In this document: positions 41,333 to 50,707 of the stretch, one piece after another
How positions within the stretch are numbered: the stretch's first letter is position 1
How the letters are laid out: the number at the start of each line of letters is the position of its first letter
Assembly: GCA_030750765.1 (NCBI GenBank)
Contig: JASMHM010000002.1
Span: forward strand, 1-64,000
From: Candidatus Woesearchaeota archaeon
GTDB lineage: Archaea > Nanobdellota > Nanobdellia > Woesearchaeales > ARS49
DNA length: 64,000 nucleotides
Direction of reading: 5' to 3'
The notes under the pieces: model-generated
What the model saw: the letters and a program-made list of their open reading frames with translations, nothing else
What the model was told of the DNA's origin: nothing
The model's database searches: none
Program-made: the position numbers and the translations under genes

Positions 41333-41445
41333 ACATGGATGACATACCCTTTATTGTTACAGACATTGAGGATGTACGCGCTTTCCTCATGAACGAGGCA
41401 CTTGACAGAAAGCGTCGCACCAAATACCAACAACACCTAGACTAG
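41329..41445 (+). CDS. Tiny protein, cassette 2 gene B (38 aa)
   Basis: Reads MNMDDIPFIVTDIEDVRAFL then MNEALDRKRRTKYQQHLD. It is a clear paralog of the protein at 40886, with the same length and an acidic front then a basic tail. It starts within the stop of gene A (ATGA). Its last 9 bases overlap the convergent phosphoesterase gene. No known family. Confidence 0.6.
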   Translation: MNMDDIPFIVTDIEDVRAFLMNEALDRKRRTKYQQHLD

Positions 41446-42120
41446 GTCGGCCAGCCTGCCAAACGGTAGCACTTGTTTGTCTACCACGAACACTTCTGTT
41501 TTGGCGGGCACGGCTAGATCTGGAGGGTTGTTGATGACATCTGAACCTTCCTTAAGTGTATTGAAAGAGGGTTGTACAATAATCGTGGATTTTCCTTGCG
41601 TGATCTTAAGAAAGCATTTGTACAGTTCACTCTTTCTATCTTCACGAAGACGCACCGCAGGATGGTAGTGTCCGATGATCAGCACCTTAGGCAGTGGGTC
41701 TGGAAGCGTGTCTCCGTGCATGATCGTCATACCTCCTGCGTTGTAGGATGTGACTAAGGAGAGATTGCGATCTTTGGCAATCGGGTCAAGAACGGTGTCA
41801 TGATTGCCTTTCACGACCACAAGCTTTGCTTTTTGTTGGATATAATCAATAAGTTTTTTCACGTTTCTCCATTCTTGTGGTCCTATGCTGCCGAACTGGT
41901 CCTTGATGTCCCCATTAAGCACGACGGTGGTGGGCTTGGCCACGTCCATTATTGTTTGTAGCCGGTCAAGCACCTCTGTAAAAGGGCGTTTGGGTACGAG
42001 CACGCCCTGCTTGTTGAGACTTTCCTCTAGCCCAATATGGACGTCAGAGATGACTAATGTTTTTGACGCTTCAATGTAGCAAGCTACGTCAACAGCCACC
42101 ACACCCTCGCATAGTTTCAT
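41437..42120 (-). CDS. Metallophosphoesterase (archaeal SbcD-related)
   Basis: 227 aa from ATG 42120; the track start adds 71 unlikely residues. All calcineurin-type metal motifs are seen: VISDVHIG (DxH), LNGDIKDQFG (GDxxD), VVKGNHD (GNHD), MHGD and IGHYHPAV (GHxH). This small archaeal family is related to the Mre11/SbcD nuclease domain but lacks a Rad50 partner here. The substrate is unknown. Confidence 0.88.
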   Translation of the reverse strand: MKLCEGVVAVDVACYIEASKTLVISDVHIGLEESLNKQGVLVPKRPFTEVLDRLQTIMDVAKPTTVVLNGDIKDQFGSIGPQEWRNVKKLIDYIQQKAKLVVVKGNHDTVLDPIAKDRNLSLVTSYNAGGMTIMHGDTLPDPLPKVLIIGHYHPAVRLREDRKSELYKCFLKITQGKSTIIVQPSFNTLKEGSDVINNPPDLAVPAKTEVFVVDKQVLPFGRLADLV

Positions 42121-42195
42121 GGTGGTGAAATCTATCTTGAGTACAAAAAGATATCCTATAGGGAACTTTATAAGTCGCGTTCTACTGTGCAATCC

Positions 42196-42990
42196 ATGGA
42201 TCTTGAGGGTGCTCTCATTTTTGGAATGGGTGTTGTTGAAGAGGCTGGAAGAGCGATTCAAGCGGTAAGACGATCTGGTTTTATTGAGCTTGATTACAAA
42301 GCTGACAATTCGCCTGTCACAAAAGCAGATCACCTAAGTGAGGAGATCATAAGAGATCGACTACTAGGGCGATTTCCTGACACTGGTTTTTGCGGTGAGG
42401 AGAGAGATGCACAAAATCCTGGGGCGCCGTTCCTTTGGTATTGCGATCCTTTGTGCGGAACCTCCTCGTTCATCAGGTACGAGAACACCATCGCCATCAG
42501 CCTGGCATTAGTTAACGAGGGTAAAACGGTGCTTGGCATAGTACACAATCCGTTTACCGGCGAGTCGTGGTATGCTGCTGATGGTACGAGACCTGTTTAC
42601 AACAAGGGGACCATGCCTTCGCAGTCTCCAGAAAAATGCTCAGAGGCAATATGTAACTATGGGGTTCCTTCAGACGACTACGATACCGTACGTAAGCTCA
42701 TGGAACTGAGACATGAGGAGAAATTGGGTAAGTTAGTAAGTCCTGGAGGCTCAGCAGGCCTCGCCCTTGCCCAGGTTGCCCAGGGTGTTTACAGCATTCT
42801 CTTCGTGAACTCTGCCAAAAATGGAAAGCCGGCAGATCTTGCAGCAGGAATTTACCTCGTTGATAAGGTGGGCGGTATTACAACTCAGACAGATGGTAGC
42901 GACTTTGATATTTTTGGTGGCCCAACAACGGTGCTGTCTGTTAACAATCGTAAACTCCATGAGGATGCGCTGAACGTATTGTGTGGGTAG
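42196..42990 (+). CDS. Inositol monophosphatase-like protein with altered metal site
   Basis: 264 aa from ATG 42196, about 26 nt after the TATA CTTTATAAG (42167-42175). IMPase features: SPVTKADHLSEEIIRDRL, FCGEERD, the DP(I/L)DGT site as DPLCGTSSFI, and KPADLAAGIYLVDKVGG near the end. The second Asp of the DPxDGT motif, a metal ligand in known IMPases/FBPases, is Cys (TGC codon) and the C-terminal Trp of WDxAA is missing. Activity is therefore uncertain. Confidence 0.85.
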   Translation: MDLEGALIFGMGVVEEAGRAIQAVRRSGFIELDYKADNSPVTKADHLSEEIIRDRLLGRFPDTGFCGEERDAQNPGAPFLWYCDPLCGTSSFIRYENTIAISLALVNEGKTVLGIVHNPFTGESWYAADGTRPVYNKGTMPSQSPEKCSEAICNYGVPSDDYDTVRKLMELRHEEKLGKLVSPGGSAGLALAQVAQGVYSILFVNSAKNGKPADLAAGIYLVDKVGGITTQTDGSDFDIFGGPTTVLSVNNRKLHEDALNVLCG

Positions 42991-43043
42991 CACGAAAGCT
43001 TTTTATACTCGTATTCGGGCGTTTTACAAAAGAGGTGATGCGC

Positions 43044-43259
43044 ATGGCAAAACGAGGATTATCCTGTACTTGCAACGCACCAAAACTGGCAGCAGGAGTG
43101 CTGTCTGTAGCGGTGGGCATATACTTGATAGTGCTAGGTTGGGCAACGCAAGGACTAGGCCAAACGTTCTGGAGTGTATTGTGGTATTTCTTAGGAGTGT
43201 TTGCTATAACGCTAGGAAATGCTATTAAGAGCAAGGCCCTAGTGTGCGAGATCCATTGA
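43044..43259 (+). CDS. Small two-helix membrane protein
   Basis: 71 aa with two hydrophobic segments (LAAGVLSVAVGIYLIVLGW and VLWYFLGVFAITLGNAI) and a CTCNAP motif near the N-terminus. The TATA TTTTTATAC (about 43003) gives a transcript start near 43030. A perfect GAGGTGAT then precedes ATG 43044, so this is a leadered gene with a strong Shine-Dalgarno. It overlaps the next gene by 16 bases. Confidence 0.6.
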   Translation: MAKRGLSCTCNAPKLAAGVLSVAVGIYLIVLGWATQGLGQTFWSVLWYFLGVFAITLGNAIKSKALVCEIH

Positions 43260-43906
43260 ACAAGCAATTAATGTCCTACTTCGAGAACCTACGAGGGGTT
43301 CTCCAACAGCAAGGATATGATCAAACAGACATAGACCAAGCCTCAGTCAAAGAGAGCGTTCCCTTACTACTTGTGGTTAGCTGGGGATTGAGCGCAGCCT
43401 ACTTCTTCCTTACGCTTACCTTCATCCTGCTTTCCTTGTTAGGGGGCGGAATGATTGCATGGATGGTGTTGATCGTAGGAGCCTTCATCATTGGTTGTGT
43501 GAGTGGCTTTGGTTTAGTGCGAGCCACGACCCGACCTTGGAAGGTAGCAACCATGGCGGGGTTAGCACCCTTCTTATCCATGATCTTGCTTCCGGTGATG
43601 ACGTTGATGGAATTGTTGCTCGAGAAGGTGAGGTTAGCCTTAGAACCCTTTGCATCTGCAGGAGGGAAGGCGGCAGCAGGCCTTACGTCCATCTCTTTCC
43701 TTCCTGAGGCTTTGCCAGGAAGGCTGCCTGTGGCGTTTCTCATCTTCATGTCTGCCATATTCATCCCTACACTATTCTTAATCAAACGTAAGAAGTTCAA
43801 ATCGCTAGCTTGCTTGTTTATAGGAGTCATAGTATGCTTTGTAGGATACCAAATATCGCACACTGCGTTATTATTCGTCTTCGAGAGTATTGCAGGAAAA
43901 TTCTAA
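43244..43906 (+). CDS. Multi-pass membrane protein, unknown
   Basis: 220 aa. A soluble N-terminal helix (YFENLRGVLQQQGYDQTDID) precedes about five hydrophobic helices. The start is GTG 43244, inside the upstream gene, or ATG 43271. Coexpressed with the two-helix protein. It ends exactly one base before the convergent htpX stop. Confidence 0.6.
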   Translation: MRDPLNKQLMSYFENLRGVLQQQGYDQTDIDQASVKESVPLLLVVSWGLSAAYFFLTLTFILLSLLGGGMIAWMVLIVGAFIIGCVSGFGLVRATTRPWKVATMAGLAPFLSMILLPVMTLMELLLEKVRLALEPFASAGGKAAAGLTSISFLPEALPGRLPVAFLIFMSAIFIPTLFLIKRKKFKSLACLFIGVIVCFVGYQISHTALLFVFESIAGKF

Positions 43907-44791
43907 CTACATCTTTTCCAAGCGAGAAATCCTTTCCTCGATAGGAGGGTGGGTGGCAAACAATGCTATTGTCTTTCCTTTAGTTTTCCTGAAAGGGGTG
44001 GAGATGAACAAGTGTGCAGTGGCACGGTTAGCTCTGTCCACTAATGGGTCGGGATCGCTTTGGATCTTCTTGAGTGCGCCGCTTAACCCTGGAGGGTATC
44101 TTGTCAACGCTGCTCCTGTAGCGTCTGCTAAGTATTCTCTTTGTCTACTTATCGCGAGGCGCATCAAATGCCCGATGATGGGTGCAAGTATGGCTAGGAC
44201 GATGGCAAGTATGAGGAGCGCAGGGTGTCCTTTCCTGTCTCTTCCTCCTCCAAACCAAAGACTGCGGAGGAAGAAGTCTCCTAACAAGGTAATGACACCT
44301 ATCAACACCGTGGTTAGCATCATTAACCTAATGTCATAGTTCTTTATGTGTGCCATCTCGTGAGCGATAACGCCTTCTAACTCTTGACGGTTGAGCTTGT
44401 CTAGCAATCCAGTAGTTACTGTTACGGATGAATGTTTGGGATCTTTGCCTGTTGCAAAAGCATTCAGCGCAGTATCATCGATGACGTACACCTTTGGGGT
44501 GGGTATGCCTGCAGCAACCGCTAGCCCTTCTAGGGTGTGCCATAAGTGTGGGAACTCTTTCTTGGTCACCGGTCTTGCACCGGTCATACCCAAGATCATA
44601 CTCCCTCCTGTATTGAAAACGATCAAGAAGTATATAGCTCCCACTACGGTGGACATGATAACACCAAACCAGACGTTGCCATAGTACGATCCTAGAACGC
44701 TTCCTAGTAATCCTACTATGATAACAAAGAGTATGACTAAGACGACGGATTTGATGTTGTTAGACCGAATTTGCTGGAATAGCGTAGCCAT
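43907..44791 (-). CDS. htpX: HtpX-type membrane zinc metalloprotease
   Basis: 294 aa with two N-terminal membrane helices, the zinc site HEMAHIKNYDIR (HExxH), two further helices and the Glu ligand in REYLADATGA. M48B family member that degrades damaged membrane proteins. Directly downstream of lemA with no gap, a common pairing. Confidence 0.94.
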   Translation of the reverse strand: MATLFQQIRSNNIKSVVLVILFVIIVGLLGSVLGSYYGNVWFGVIMSTVVGAIYFLIVFNTGGSMILGMTGARPVTKKEFPHLWHTLEGLAVAAGIPTPKVYVIDDTALNAFATGKDPKHSSVTVTTGLLDKLNRQELEGVIAHEMAHIKNYDIRLMMLTTVLIGVITLLGDFFLRSLWFGGGRDRKGHPALLILAIVLAILAPIIGHLMRLAISRQREYLADATGAALTRYPPGLSGALKKIQSDPDPLVDRANRATAHLFISTPFRKTKGKTIALFATHPPIEERISRLEKM

Positions 44792-45343
44792 TTAAAACTC
44801 AACTTTGACGTTCTTCTTTTCTGCTTCATCAACTTCAAAGGTTTCTGCTTGTTTGAAGCCCAAGCTGTTAGCAATAAGATTGTTGGGAAATACTTGTATC
44901 TTGTTGTTGAAGGTCATGACAACATCATTGTAGTGTTGTCGGGAATAGCTGATCTTGTTCTCTGTTCCGGTTAGCTCTTCTTGCAATTGTAGGAAGTTTT
45001 CGTTAGCTTTCAGTTGTGGATAGTTCTCTACCTGCACCATCAAGCTTCCTAAAGCATTGCTGAGTTTTGAGCTTGCTTGTGCTTTAGCTCCCATAGTTGC
45101 AGCCTTCATAACTGCGGTTCTTTCTTTGGTAATCTCGGTGAGCAAATTCTTTTCGTGCTTTGCATACCCTTTTACCGTGTTGATAAGGTTAGGAATCAAG
45201 TCATGGCGTCTCTTCAACTGCACGTCAATCTGTGCTAGACTGTTCTTGATCTCATTTTTTAGCCTGATAAGGCTGTTGTACAAGAAAATGACTGCTAAAA
45301 TGATAATTCCAAGAATGATCGCAATCCAAATCCCTATACTCAT
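44792..45343 (-). CDS. lemA: LemA family protein
   Basis: 183 aa. An N-terminal helix (IWIAIILGIIILAVIFLYNSLI) is followed by the LemA helical bundle: IDVQLKRRHDLIPNLINTVKGYA, SRQHYNDVVMTFNNKIQVFPN, and a short C-terminal tail. Function unclear, often tied to HtpX. It overlaps the upstream gene by ATGA and abuts htpX, forming a three-gene operon. Confidence 0.93.
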   Translation of the reverse strand: MSIGIWIAIILGIIILAVIFLYNSLIRLKNEIKNSLAQIDVQLKRRHDLIPNLINTVKGYAKHEKNLLTEITKERTAVMKAATMGAKAQASSKLSNALGSLMVQVENYPQLKANENFLQLQEELTGTENKISYSRQHYNDVVMTFNNKIQVFPNNLIANSLGFKQAETFEVDEAEKKNVKVEF

Positions 45344-45909
45344 GCAGTTTCAGATTTCTTAGCTCTTTTTAAAGCTTCCTGAAAGGCAGGGCGGTCCCGT
45401 ACGCCCTTAAAACTGGCGCCATTCCATGACGTGAGTCTTTCTGTCCATGCTTGGGCGCCCGGCAACTCTCGAGGTTCTTCCTGGTATCTTCCATGGGTGT
45501 GATCAACCTGCCATTTGACAGTTGTGAAAGCTAGTTCTGAGGCCAGTCTTTGGTCATCTGTGCGTAAGATAAGATCGCCATAACTCCCGAGGCAGTGGTC
45601 GCTAACCACGTTGTACGGAGTCTTGTCCCAAGGTTCTGTTCCGTGGCCATCCAAGCCTACCCTATCAAAACAGAGCCAGGTATCATCCCAAAATAGTGCC
45701 ACAGATCGCTCAAGAACTTCCAGCAAGGATGTTGTTTCCTCAGGTTCTTTATGGTGATAGTGGATAAGAACCGTGCCTATTCTGACGGCCTTGTAAGCAG
45801 CTCCTTTTTCATTGCTTCCTCCACCCCAGATAATCTGGTGGTAAGGATTGATAACTTCCCAGTTTTTCCTTCCGATCAGGGGAATGCCACTTGTAGCTCT
45901 ACTTGACAT
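45340..45909 (-). CDS. Hypothetical protein, first gene of the lemA-htpX operon
   Basis: 189 aa, soluble, rich in Trp and His, with no family match. Blocks such as IHYHHKEPEETTSLLEVLE and WDKTPYNVVSDHCLGSYGDL are seen. The TATA CTTATAAAG (about 45930-45938) is 25 nt upstream. The 4-base overlap with lemA implies a linked role, perhaps envelope stress (inference). Confidence 0.55.
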   Translation of the reverse strand: MSSRATSGIPLIGRKNWEVINPYHQIIWGGGSNEKGAAYKAVRIGTVLIHYHHKEPEETTSLLEVLERSVALFWDDTWLCFDRVGLDGHGTEPWDKTPYNVVSDHCLGSYGDLILRTDDQRLASELAFTTVKWQVDHTHGRYQEEPRELPGAQAWTERLTSWNGASFKGVRDRPAFQEALKRAKKSETA

Positions 45910-45951
45910 ATAGTTTACAGTAAAATAAGACTTATAAAGGTGGCCACGGTA

Positions 45952-46796
45952 TTACTTTTCAGCGTAGATCATGCCGTGCTTCCACAATCCTTTCTGCATG
46001 GCCTCATGTCCCCATATGCCGGACATCATGTTTGCATCGTTTATCTTGTTTCTTAAACCTGCTCTTCTTAAGAGAAAGGCCAGGGGTCGGAATGCGTGGC
46101 ATGTGTGCTTCAATCTTCTTAGTGACGGCTCTGCTAGTTTCGTGGTGTCATAGTGGGTGGCCATGAAACCTGTTTTTTCTGCTAGCGTGACAAACGTTTG
46201 TGGTGTTACGAGTGTGGGCATTGCCCAGGAGTCCATAAAATTTTTCATCAATGCCTTTTCTTCGTCATTTTTCGATTCTCTTCCTATGAAATAGTCTGCA
46301 GTGATCAGTCTGCCGCCTTTTTTCAGCACGCGGTATGCCTCCCTCAAAAACTGTTCCTTGTCTTGCGCGTGCGGGATGCTTTCTTGTGCCCAAACAACGT
46401 CAAAATAGTTGTCAGGAAACCTTGTTTCTGTGTAGTCGCGAATAGAAAATTCCACCAATCCCCTTTGGTCTCTTGTTAATGCTAATTTTTTTGCGTGATC
46501 TATCTGTTTTGGGCTTATGGATATGGCGCTGACTTTTGTTCCTAACGTTTCCGCTAGCCAGAATGACGTTCCGCCCACGCCGCATCCTGCGTCCAAAATG
46601 ACGTCTTTTTCGCTGACTTGGCCAAGACACGGACCATCTCTTTGTTTTGCTCCATTAATGATTCAGCGTGCGTTTTTGTTGTTGGTTGCCAGAATCCTAG
46701 ATGGGTTCCGAGGCTTTTCTTGTCGCGCCATAGACAGTTGTACGCAATCTCGCAATATCTGTAGTAGTCTACAACGTTGGCCGCATTCTTGTCCAT
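45952..46796 (-). pseudogene. SAM methyltransferase split by a one-base frameshift
   Basis: The track shows two ORFs. The first (from 46796) gives MDKNAANVVDYYRYCEIAYN ... MVRVLAK. The second frame gives VSEKDVILDAGCGVGGTSFW and the rest of a class I methyltransferase (VVWAQESIPH, AYRVLKKGGRLITADYF). Joining them at base 46617 (one missing G in AAGTCAGCG) yields an intact protein of about 282 aa similar to gamma-tocopherol/sterol-type enzymes. The TATA GGTTATAAG (about 46816-46825) fits the first ATG. Confidence 0.75.
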
Positions 46797-46835
46797 TCTT
46801 CAGCCTACGATGTTAGTCTGGTTATAAGCGTTGTC

Positions 46836-47336
46836 TTACTTCAACGTGTCAGCTAAGCTTGCGCTCATGCTTGCTGGAAACGTAACAATTACTGTTCGTT
46901 TGAAGGCTAGTAATGCATTCGTTTCCCACGGTGCTTGCTGGATTAAGAAGAGTATCAATCCAACAACGCAAAAAGATAATACATACGTTAGGATGGTTCG
47001 TTTGAGGAACTCATCAAAGTAATGCTTTATCCTGTTTTGTTCTTTGTAGTAATGATAGAAGGCGAATACTGCCACGAAAGCTAAGGAAAGGGCTAGAATG
47101 CCGTAAATGTTGTTCATGGGGAGGGAAGCTCCTAACCTCCATGTTTCTTCTGTGAACGCTACAGGGATGGCGAGAAGGCTTGCTCCTACAACAACTTGGA
47201 AGAGGTCTTTCCAGTGGAACTCAACCATCAAGGGTTGCATGAAGTGATGGACTACTTTGCCTTTAGAATCATGGACTGTGATTATTTCTTTTAATTTGCC
47301 ACCAACCCTCAACACTTCGTGCTTTGTCTTGGCCAT
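46836..47336 (-). CDS. DUF2391-like integral membrane protein
   Basis: 166 aa. After a short soluble start it has LMVEFHWKDLFQVVVGASLLAIPVAFTEE, typical of the DUF2391 membrane family, and three more hydrophobic helices. Function unknown. The TATA GTTATATAAG (about 47356-47365) is 25 nt upstream. Confidence 0.65.
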   Translation of the reverse strand: MAKTKHEVLRVGGKLKEIITVHDSKGKVVHHFMQPLMVEFHWKDLFQVVVGASLLAIPVAFTEETWRLGASLPMNNIYGILALSLAFVAVFAFYHYYKEQNRIKHYFDEFLKRTILTYVLSFCVVGLILFLIQQAPWETNALLAFKRTVIVTFPASMSASLADTLK

Positions 47337-47372
47337 TACCGTCGAGAAAAGTTTGCGGTTATATAAGTGTTT

Positions 47373-50219
47373 CTAGTCAATAACTTCTGCCTTTTTCTTC
47401 ATGACAAACTTGATTAACCTGTCAGGGTACGCTTTTGGGATGGTGCCTTCTACGAGTTCGTTAAGATAGCCTACGAACTCGTTGTTGAACTTTTCTTCTC
47501 CATCTATCAATCTTAAGAATTCGTCTGCATACATTCTTGGCAGGCGTAGCTTTCTTGCTACCTCCATGGCGTCATGTCTTAACTCGTCTTGTGCTGAAAG
47601 CTTTTCTTCAACAACTTCTTCCTCTTGTTCTTTCCAATAGTTTTGGTAGTCAAACTCGTGGTCTTCTTGGCCTATCTTTGCTAGCACTAATTTGTGCATT
47701 CTGCGTAGGAATTCGTGCTTGTCCTCGATTTTTAGTACATCTAAATGTCCTTGTAGTGCTAGACTGAAGGCGAAAGGGCTGGGAGGGTTGGTGTGTATTT
47801 CTTTCACCAATATCTTGTTATCTCTGACTCCTTGTAGCACGTTCATGGTGTTTTTGATGTCCATGACGTCTTCTAGGCATTCTCGTTTGGCTTCTTGGAG
47901 GATGCAGAAGTCACGGTCTAGTCTTTCTAGTGCCTTCATGAGTATCATGCTGCTCACTTGTTGTCTGCCAACACGCTTTTGTCTTCCTTTGTAGTTTCTT
48001 AAAATCATTAAGGCGCGTCCTGCACAGTGTCGGAACCTTCTTTTGTACAATTCTGATCGTTCTATTGCTAGATCCATAACTTTTTGGAGTTTGTCTGGTC
48101 GTAGGATCTTGAAGGCTTCTTTTGCTTTGACGCGCTTTCCACTGATATAGAAGCCGTTGTCTGATATTCCTAGTTCTACGTCTCTTTTGTCTTTTTGTGC
48201 TAGAACAAACGCTATAGCTCTGCTCAAACAATCATTGACTCTTCTTCCGAAGAGGGAGTGGAAGACGGTTTTACCGTCTTGCGGGTTCTGTTCTATGATT
48301 ATGAGCTTGTCATTGCCTAACACTTTGCAATAGTCGTACTGTTCTCGTAAGTAACTATATAGTGCGAGTGCGGTTGTCTCATCCACTTCTAGGTATTCTC
48401 GTATCCATTTGAGGATTTCTTTTTGTGGCTTGTTGTGGAGCATTCTTTCAAACACAAACCTTCTGAACTGTCCTATATCGGTTGCTAGATCAAAACTTAG
48501 CGGGAGCATTTCTGAGAACCATGATGGCACGGTGGGCATTCTTGACACTGCAGATTTGACTTGGGCTACCATCCCTCTGCTGAACCTGAACTCGTACGGA
48601 TCGCCACCTAGCAAGAAGATGTCGCCTTGCTTCAGGTTTTCTACGAACGCCTCATCTAACGTTCCTACAATGTCTTCGCGTATTTTGACGGTGATGTGGC
48701 TTTGGTCTGGAATAGTACCAATGTTGGTCATGTAGATGACGCGGCTCATGCCGCCGCTTTTTCCTATTCGTCCTTTCTCTCTCCATAACCTTGCGAAGAT
48801 GTTTCTGTCTTGTAAGGGTGCGAATTTGCCAGCAAGATAGTCTGCTATTTGTTCGAACTGTGAGCGTTTGAGATCGTGATAGCAGTAACTCTTCTTGATG
48901 AGCTTGTACATGTCGTTCTCATCCCAGTTTTGTTCTAAGGCCATGCCTAAAACATGTTGTGCTAAAACATCTAGTGCCATTGTGGGGATGTGTAAGCGAT
49001 CTATCTTTCCTTCTCGTGCGTTTCTGACCAAGCATGCGCATTCTACTAAGTCGTCTCTGTCTAGCACGATGATTTTTGCTTTGATGGTTTGGTGAAGTTT
49101 GTGGCCTGCACGTCCTGCTCGTTGTAGGAATCTGGCAACACTCTTCGGACTGCCTAGACATATTACTAAATCAACAAAGCCGATGTCGATGCCGAGTTCT
49201 AAGCTGGTGGAACTGACGCAGGCTTTGAGTTCTCCCTTTCTTAATTGGTTTTCAATCTTTAATCTGGTGGCTTTGCTCATGCTGCCGTGATGCGCACCGA
49301 TGTTGTTGACGTACTTTTTTGGGTGGGTGGTTTTTAGATGGTCAACAACTCTTTCTGTCGCAGCTCGCGTGTTGGTGAAGATGATGGTTGTCCGATGTTT
49401 TTGTATCAAGCTATCAATTTTTTTGTACATGGTTGTTTGTAGTTTTCTGTGTGAGGCGTCTATGAGGTTCGGTACTGGGCACACAACTTCTAGGTCAAGA
49501 TCTTTGGTGAAGTGTACCTTGACGATCTTACAGTCTCTCTTGCCTACTAGGAATCGCGCTATCTCTTCTATGGGTGCTACGGTGGCTGACAATCCTACTC
49601 GGGACATGCTGGTTGCTAGGCGGTTTAGTCTTTCTAAGGATAATGATAGATGTACGCCGCGTTTGTTCTCTGCTAGTGCGTGGACTTCGTCCACGATGCA
49701 CCATTGCACGTCGTGCAGGTGATCTCGGAACTTCATGCTGGAAAGTACGATGCCTAGACTTTCTGGTGTTGTTATGAGGATGTGTGGTGGCTTTTTCAGC
49801 ATCTTTGCCTTTTCTGATGCGGTAGTATCGCCGGTGCGTACGGCTACGCGTACTTGGCTTGCCTTTTCGCTGATCTTGATCATTTCCTTTAGTGGTTCTA
49901 GCAGGTTGACCGCGATATCGTTATTTAGCGCTTTCAAGGGTGAGATGTAGACTGCGTACACCTTGTCTTCGAGGATTCCTTTCTCTGCACTGTCTACCAA
50001 CTCGTTAAGTATTGCTAGGAATGCTGTTAACGTTTTGGTACTCCCGGTTGGGGCGCTTACTAATAGGTTCTCTCTACCGTGGATAAGCTTGACACCATAT
50101 CTTTGGGGTAAGGAGAAGGAAGGAAACTTATTTTTGAACCATTTCTTAACTGTAGGGGTGAGCACGCGAGCTACGTCTGTCTGGCTGCTAGGTTTTTCCA
50201 CATACGAAAGCGTTCCCAC
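47373..50219 (-). CDS. lhr: Lhr-type ATP-dependent DNA/RNA helicase
   Basis: 948 aa superfamily 2 helicase. Walker A appears as SAPTGSTKTLTAF, the DExH box as VDEVHALAENKRG, motif III as GLSATV, and motif VI as LQRAGRAGHKL. The Lhr-specific C-terminal winged-helix/barrel extensions fill the rest. Lhr enzymes unwind branched DNA in repair. The start is GTG 50219: the upstream frame soon stops and the TATA (TTTTATAC, about 50244) is 27 nt away. Confidence 0.95.
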   Translation of the reverse strand: MGTLSYVEKPSSQTDVARVLTPTVKKWFKNKFPSFSLPQRYGVKLIHGRENLLVSAPTGSTKTLTAFLAILNELVDSAEKGILEDKVYAVYISPLKALNNDIAVNLLEPLKEMIKISEKASQVRVAVRTGDTTASEKAKMLKKPPHILITTPESLGIVLSSMKFRDHLHDVQWCIVDEVHALAENKRGVHLSLSLERLNRLATSMSRVGLSATVAPIEEIARFLVGKRDCKIVKVHFTKDLDLEVVCPVPNLIDASHRKLQTTMYKKIDSLIQKHRTTIIFTNTRAATERVVDHLKTTHPKKYVNNIGAHHGSMSKATRLKIENQLRKGELKACVSSTSLELGIDIGFVDLVICLGSPKSVARFLQRAGRAGHKLHQTIKAKIIVLDRDDLVECACLVRNAREGKIDRLHIPTMALDVLAQHVLGMALEQNWDENDMYKLIKKSYCYHDLKRSQFEQIADYLAGKFAPLQDRNIFARLWREKGRIGKSGGMSRVIYMTNIGTIPDQSHITVKIREDIVGTLDEAFVENLKQGDIFLLGGDPYEFRFSRGMVAQVKSAVSRMPTVPSWFSEMLPLSFDLATDIGQFRRFVFERMLHNKPQKEILKWIREYLEVDETTALALYSYLREQYDYCKVLGNDKLIIIEQNPQDGKTVFHSLFGRRVNDCLSRAIAFVLAQKDKRDVELGISDNGFYISGKRVKAKEAFKILRPDKLQKVMDLAIERSELYKRRFRHCAGRALMILRNYKGRQKRVGRQQVSSMILMKALERLDRDFCILQEAKRECLEDVMDIKNTMNVLQGVRDNKILVKEIHTNPPSPFAFSLALQGHLDVLKIEDKHEFLRRMHKLVLAKIGQEDHEFDYQNYWKEQEEEVVEEKLSAQDELRHDAMEVARKLRLPRMYADEFLRLIDGEEKFNNEFVGYLNELVEGTIPKAYPDRLIKFVMKKKAEVID

Positions 50220-50328
50220 TACGGTCTAATGCATGATTTCATCGTATAAAAGGATATGGTTAGTACTATCAAGGATTGGTGTTGGCGCATCGAAAATGTT
50301 AAATAGAGGTTGTTATTTTCTAGTAGTT

Positions 50329-50652
50329 ATGGCATTCCGAGATTTTTTCAAAAGCCAAGAAACGAAGAACGAAGAACTCTTGACGAATCTTGGTACGTGG
50401 GCCACCCAGGTATCTAAGTGGACGGTGGCTTTGAATGGCCTACCGCCTGCTGATAGGGGAAGTGGGATTAGGTCGCTGCAGACCTTTACCAGAGTGTCTA
50501 ATGCAACTTCGGCCAAGCTACGGGTAGAACCGAAAGCAGATGTTTCTGGCGATAAGGCGGAAATGACTGTGGCTTTGACTGATGTGCTAGAGGTCATGAA
50601 GGATGAGACCTCACGGGCACAGATAGAAGTGGTCTTAGCTGCCTTGAAGTAG
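50329..50652 (+). CDS. Hypothetical protein, 107 aa
   Basis: Soluble, helical, with no family match (AFRDFFKSQETKNEELLTNL). ATG 50329 replaces the track start 50233 because a TATA-like GTTAAATAG (50297-50305) lies 24-32 nt upstream. Confidence 0.45.
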   Translation: MAFRDFFKSQETKNEELLTNLGTWATQVSKWTVALNGLPPADRGSGIRSLQTFTRVSNATSAKLRVEPKADVSGDKAEMTVALTDVLEVMKDETSRAQIEVVLAALK

Positions 50653-50707
50653 TTTACGTTTTTTCTTCTACCTTATAAATCTGCACAAAGGGTTTAAAAG
50701 TAGTTTT

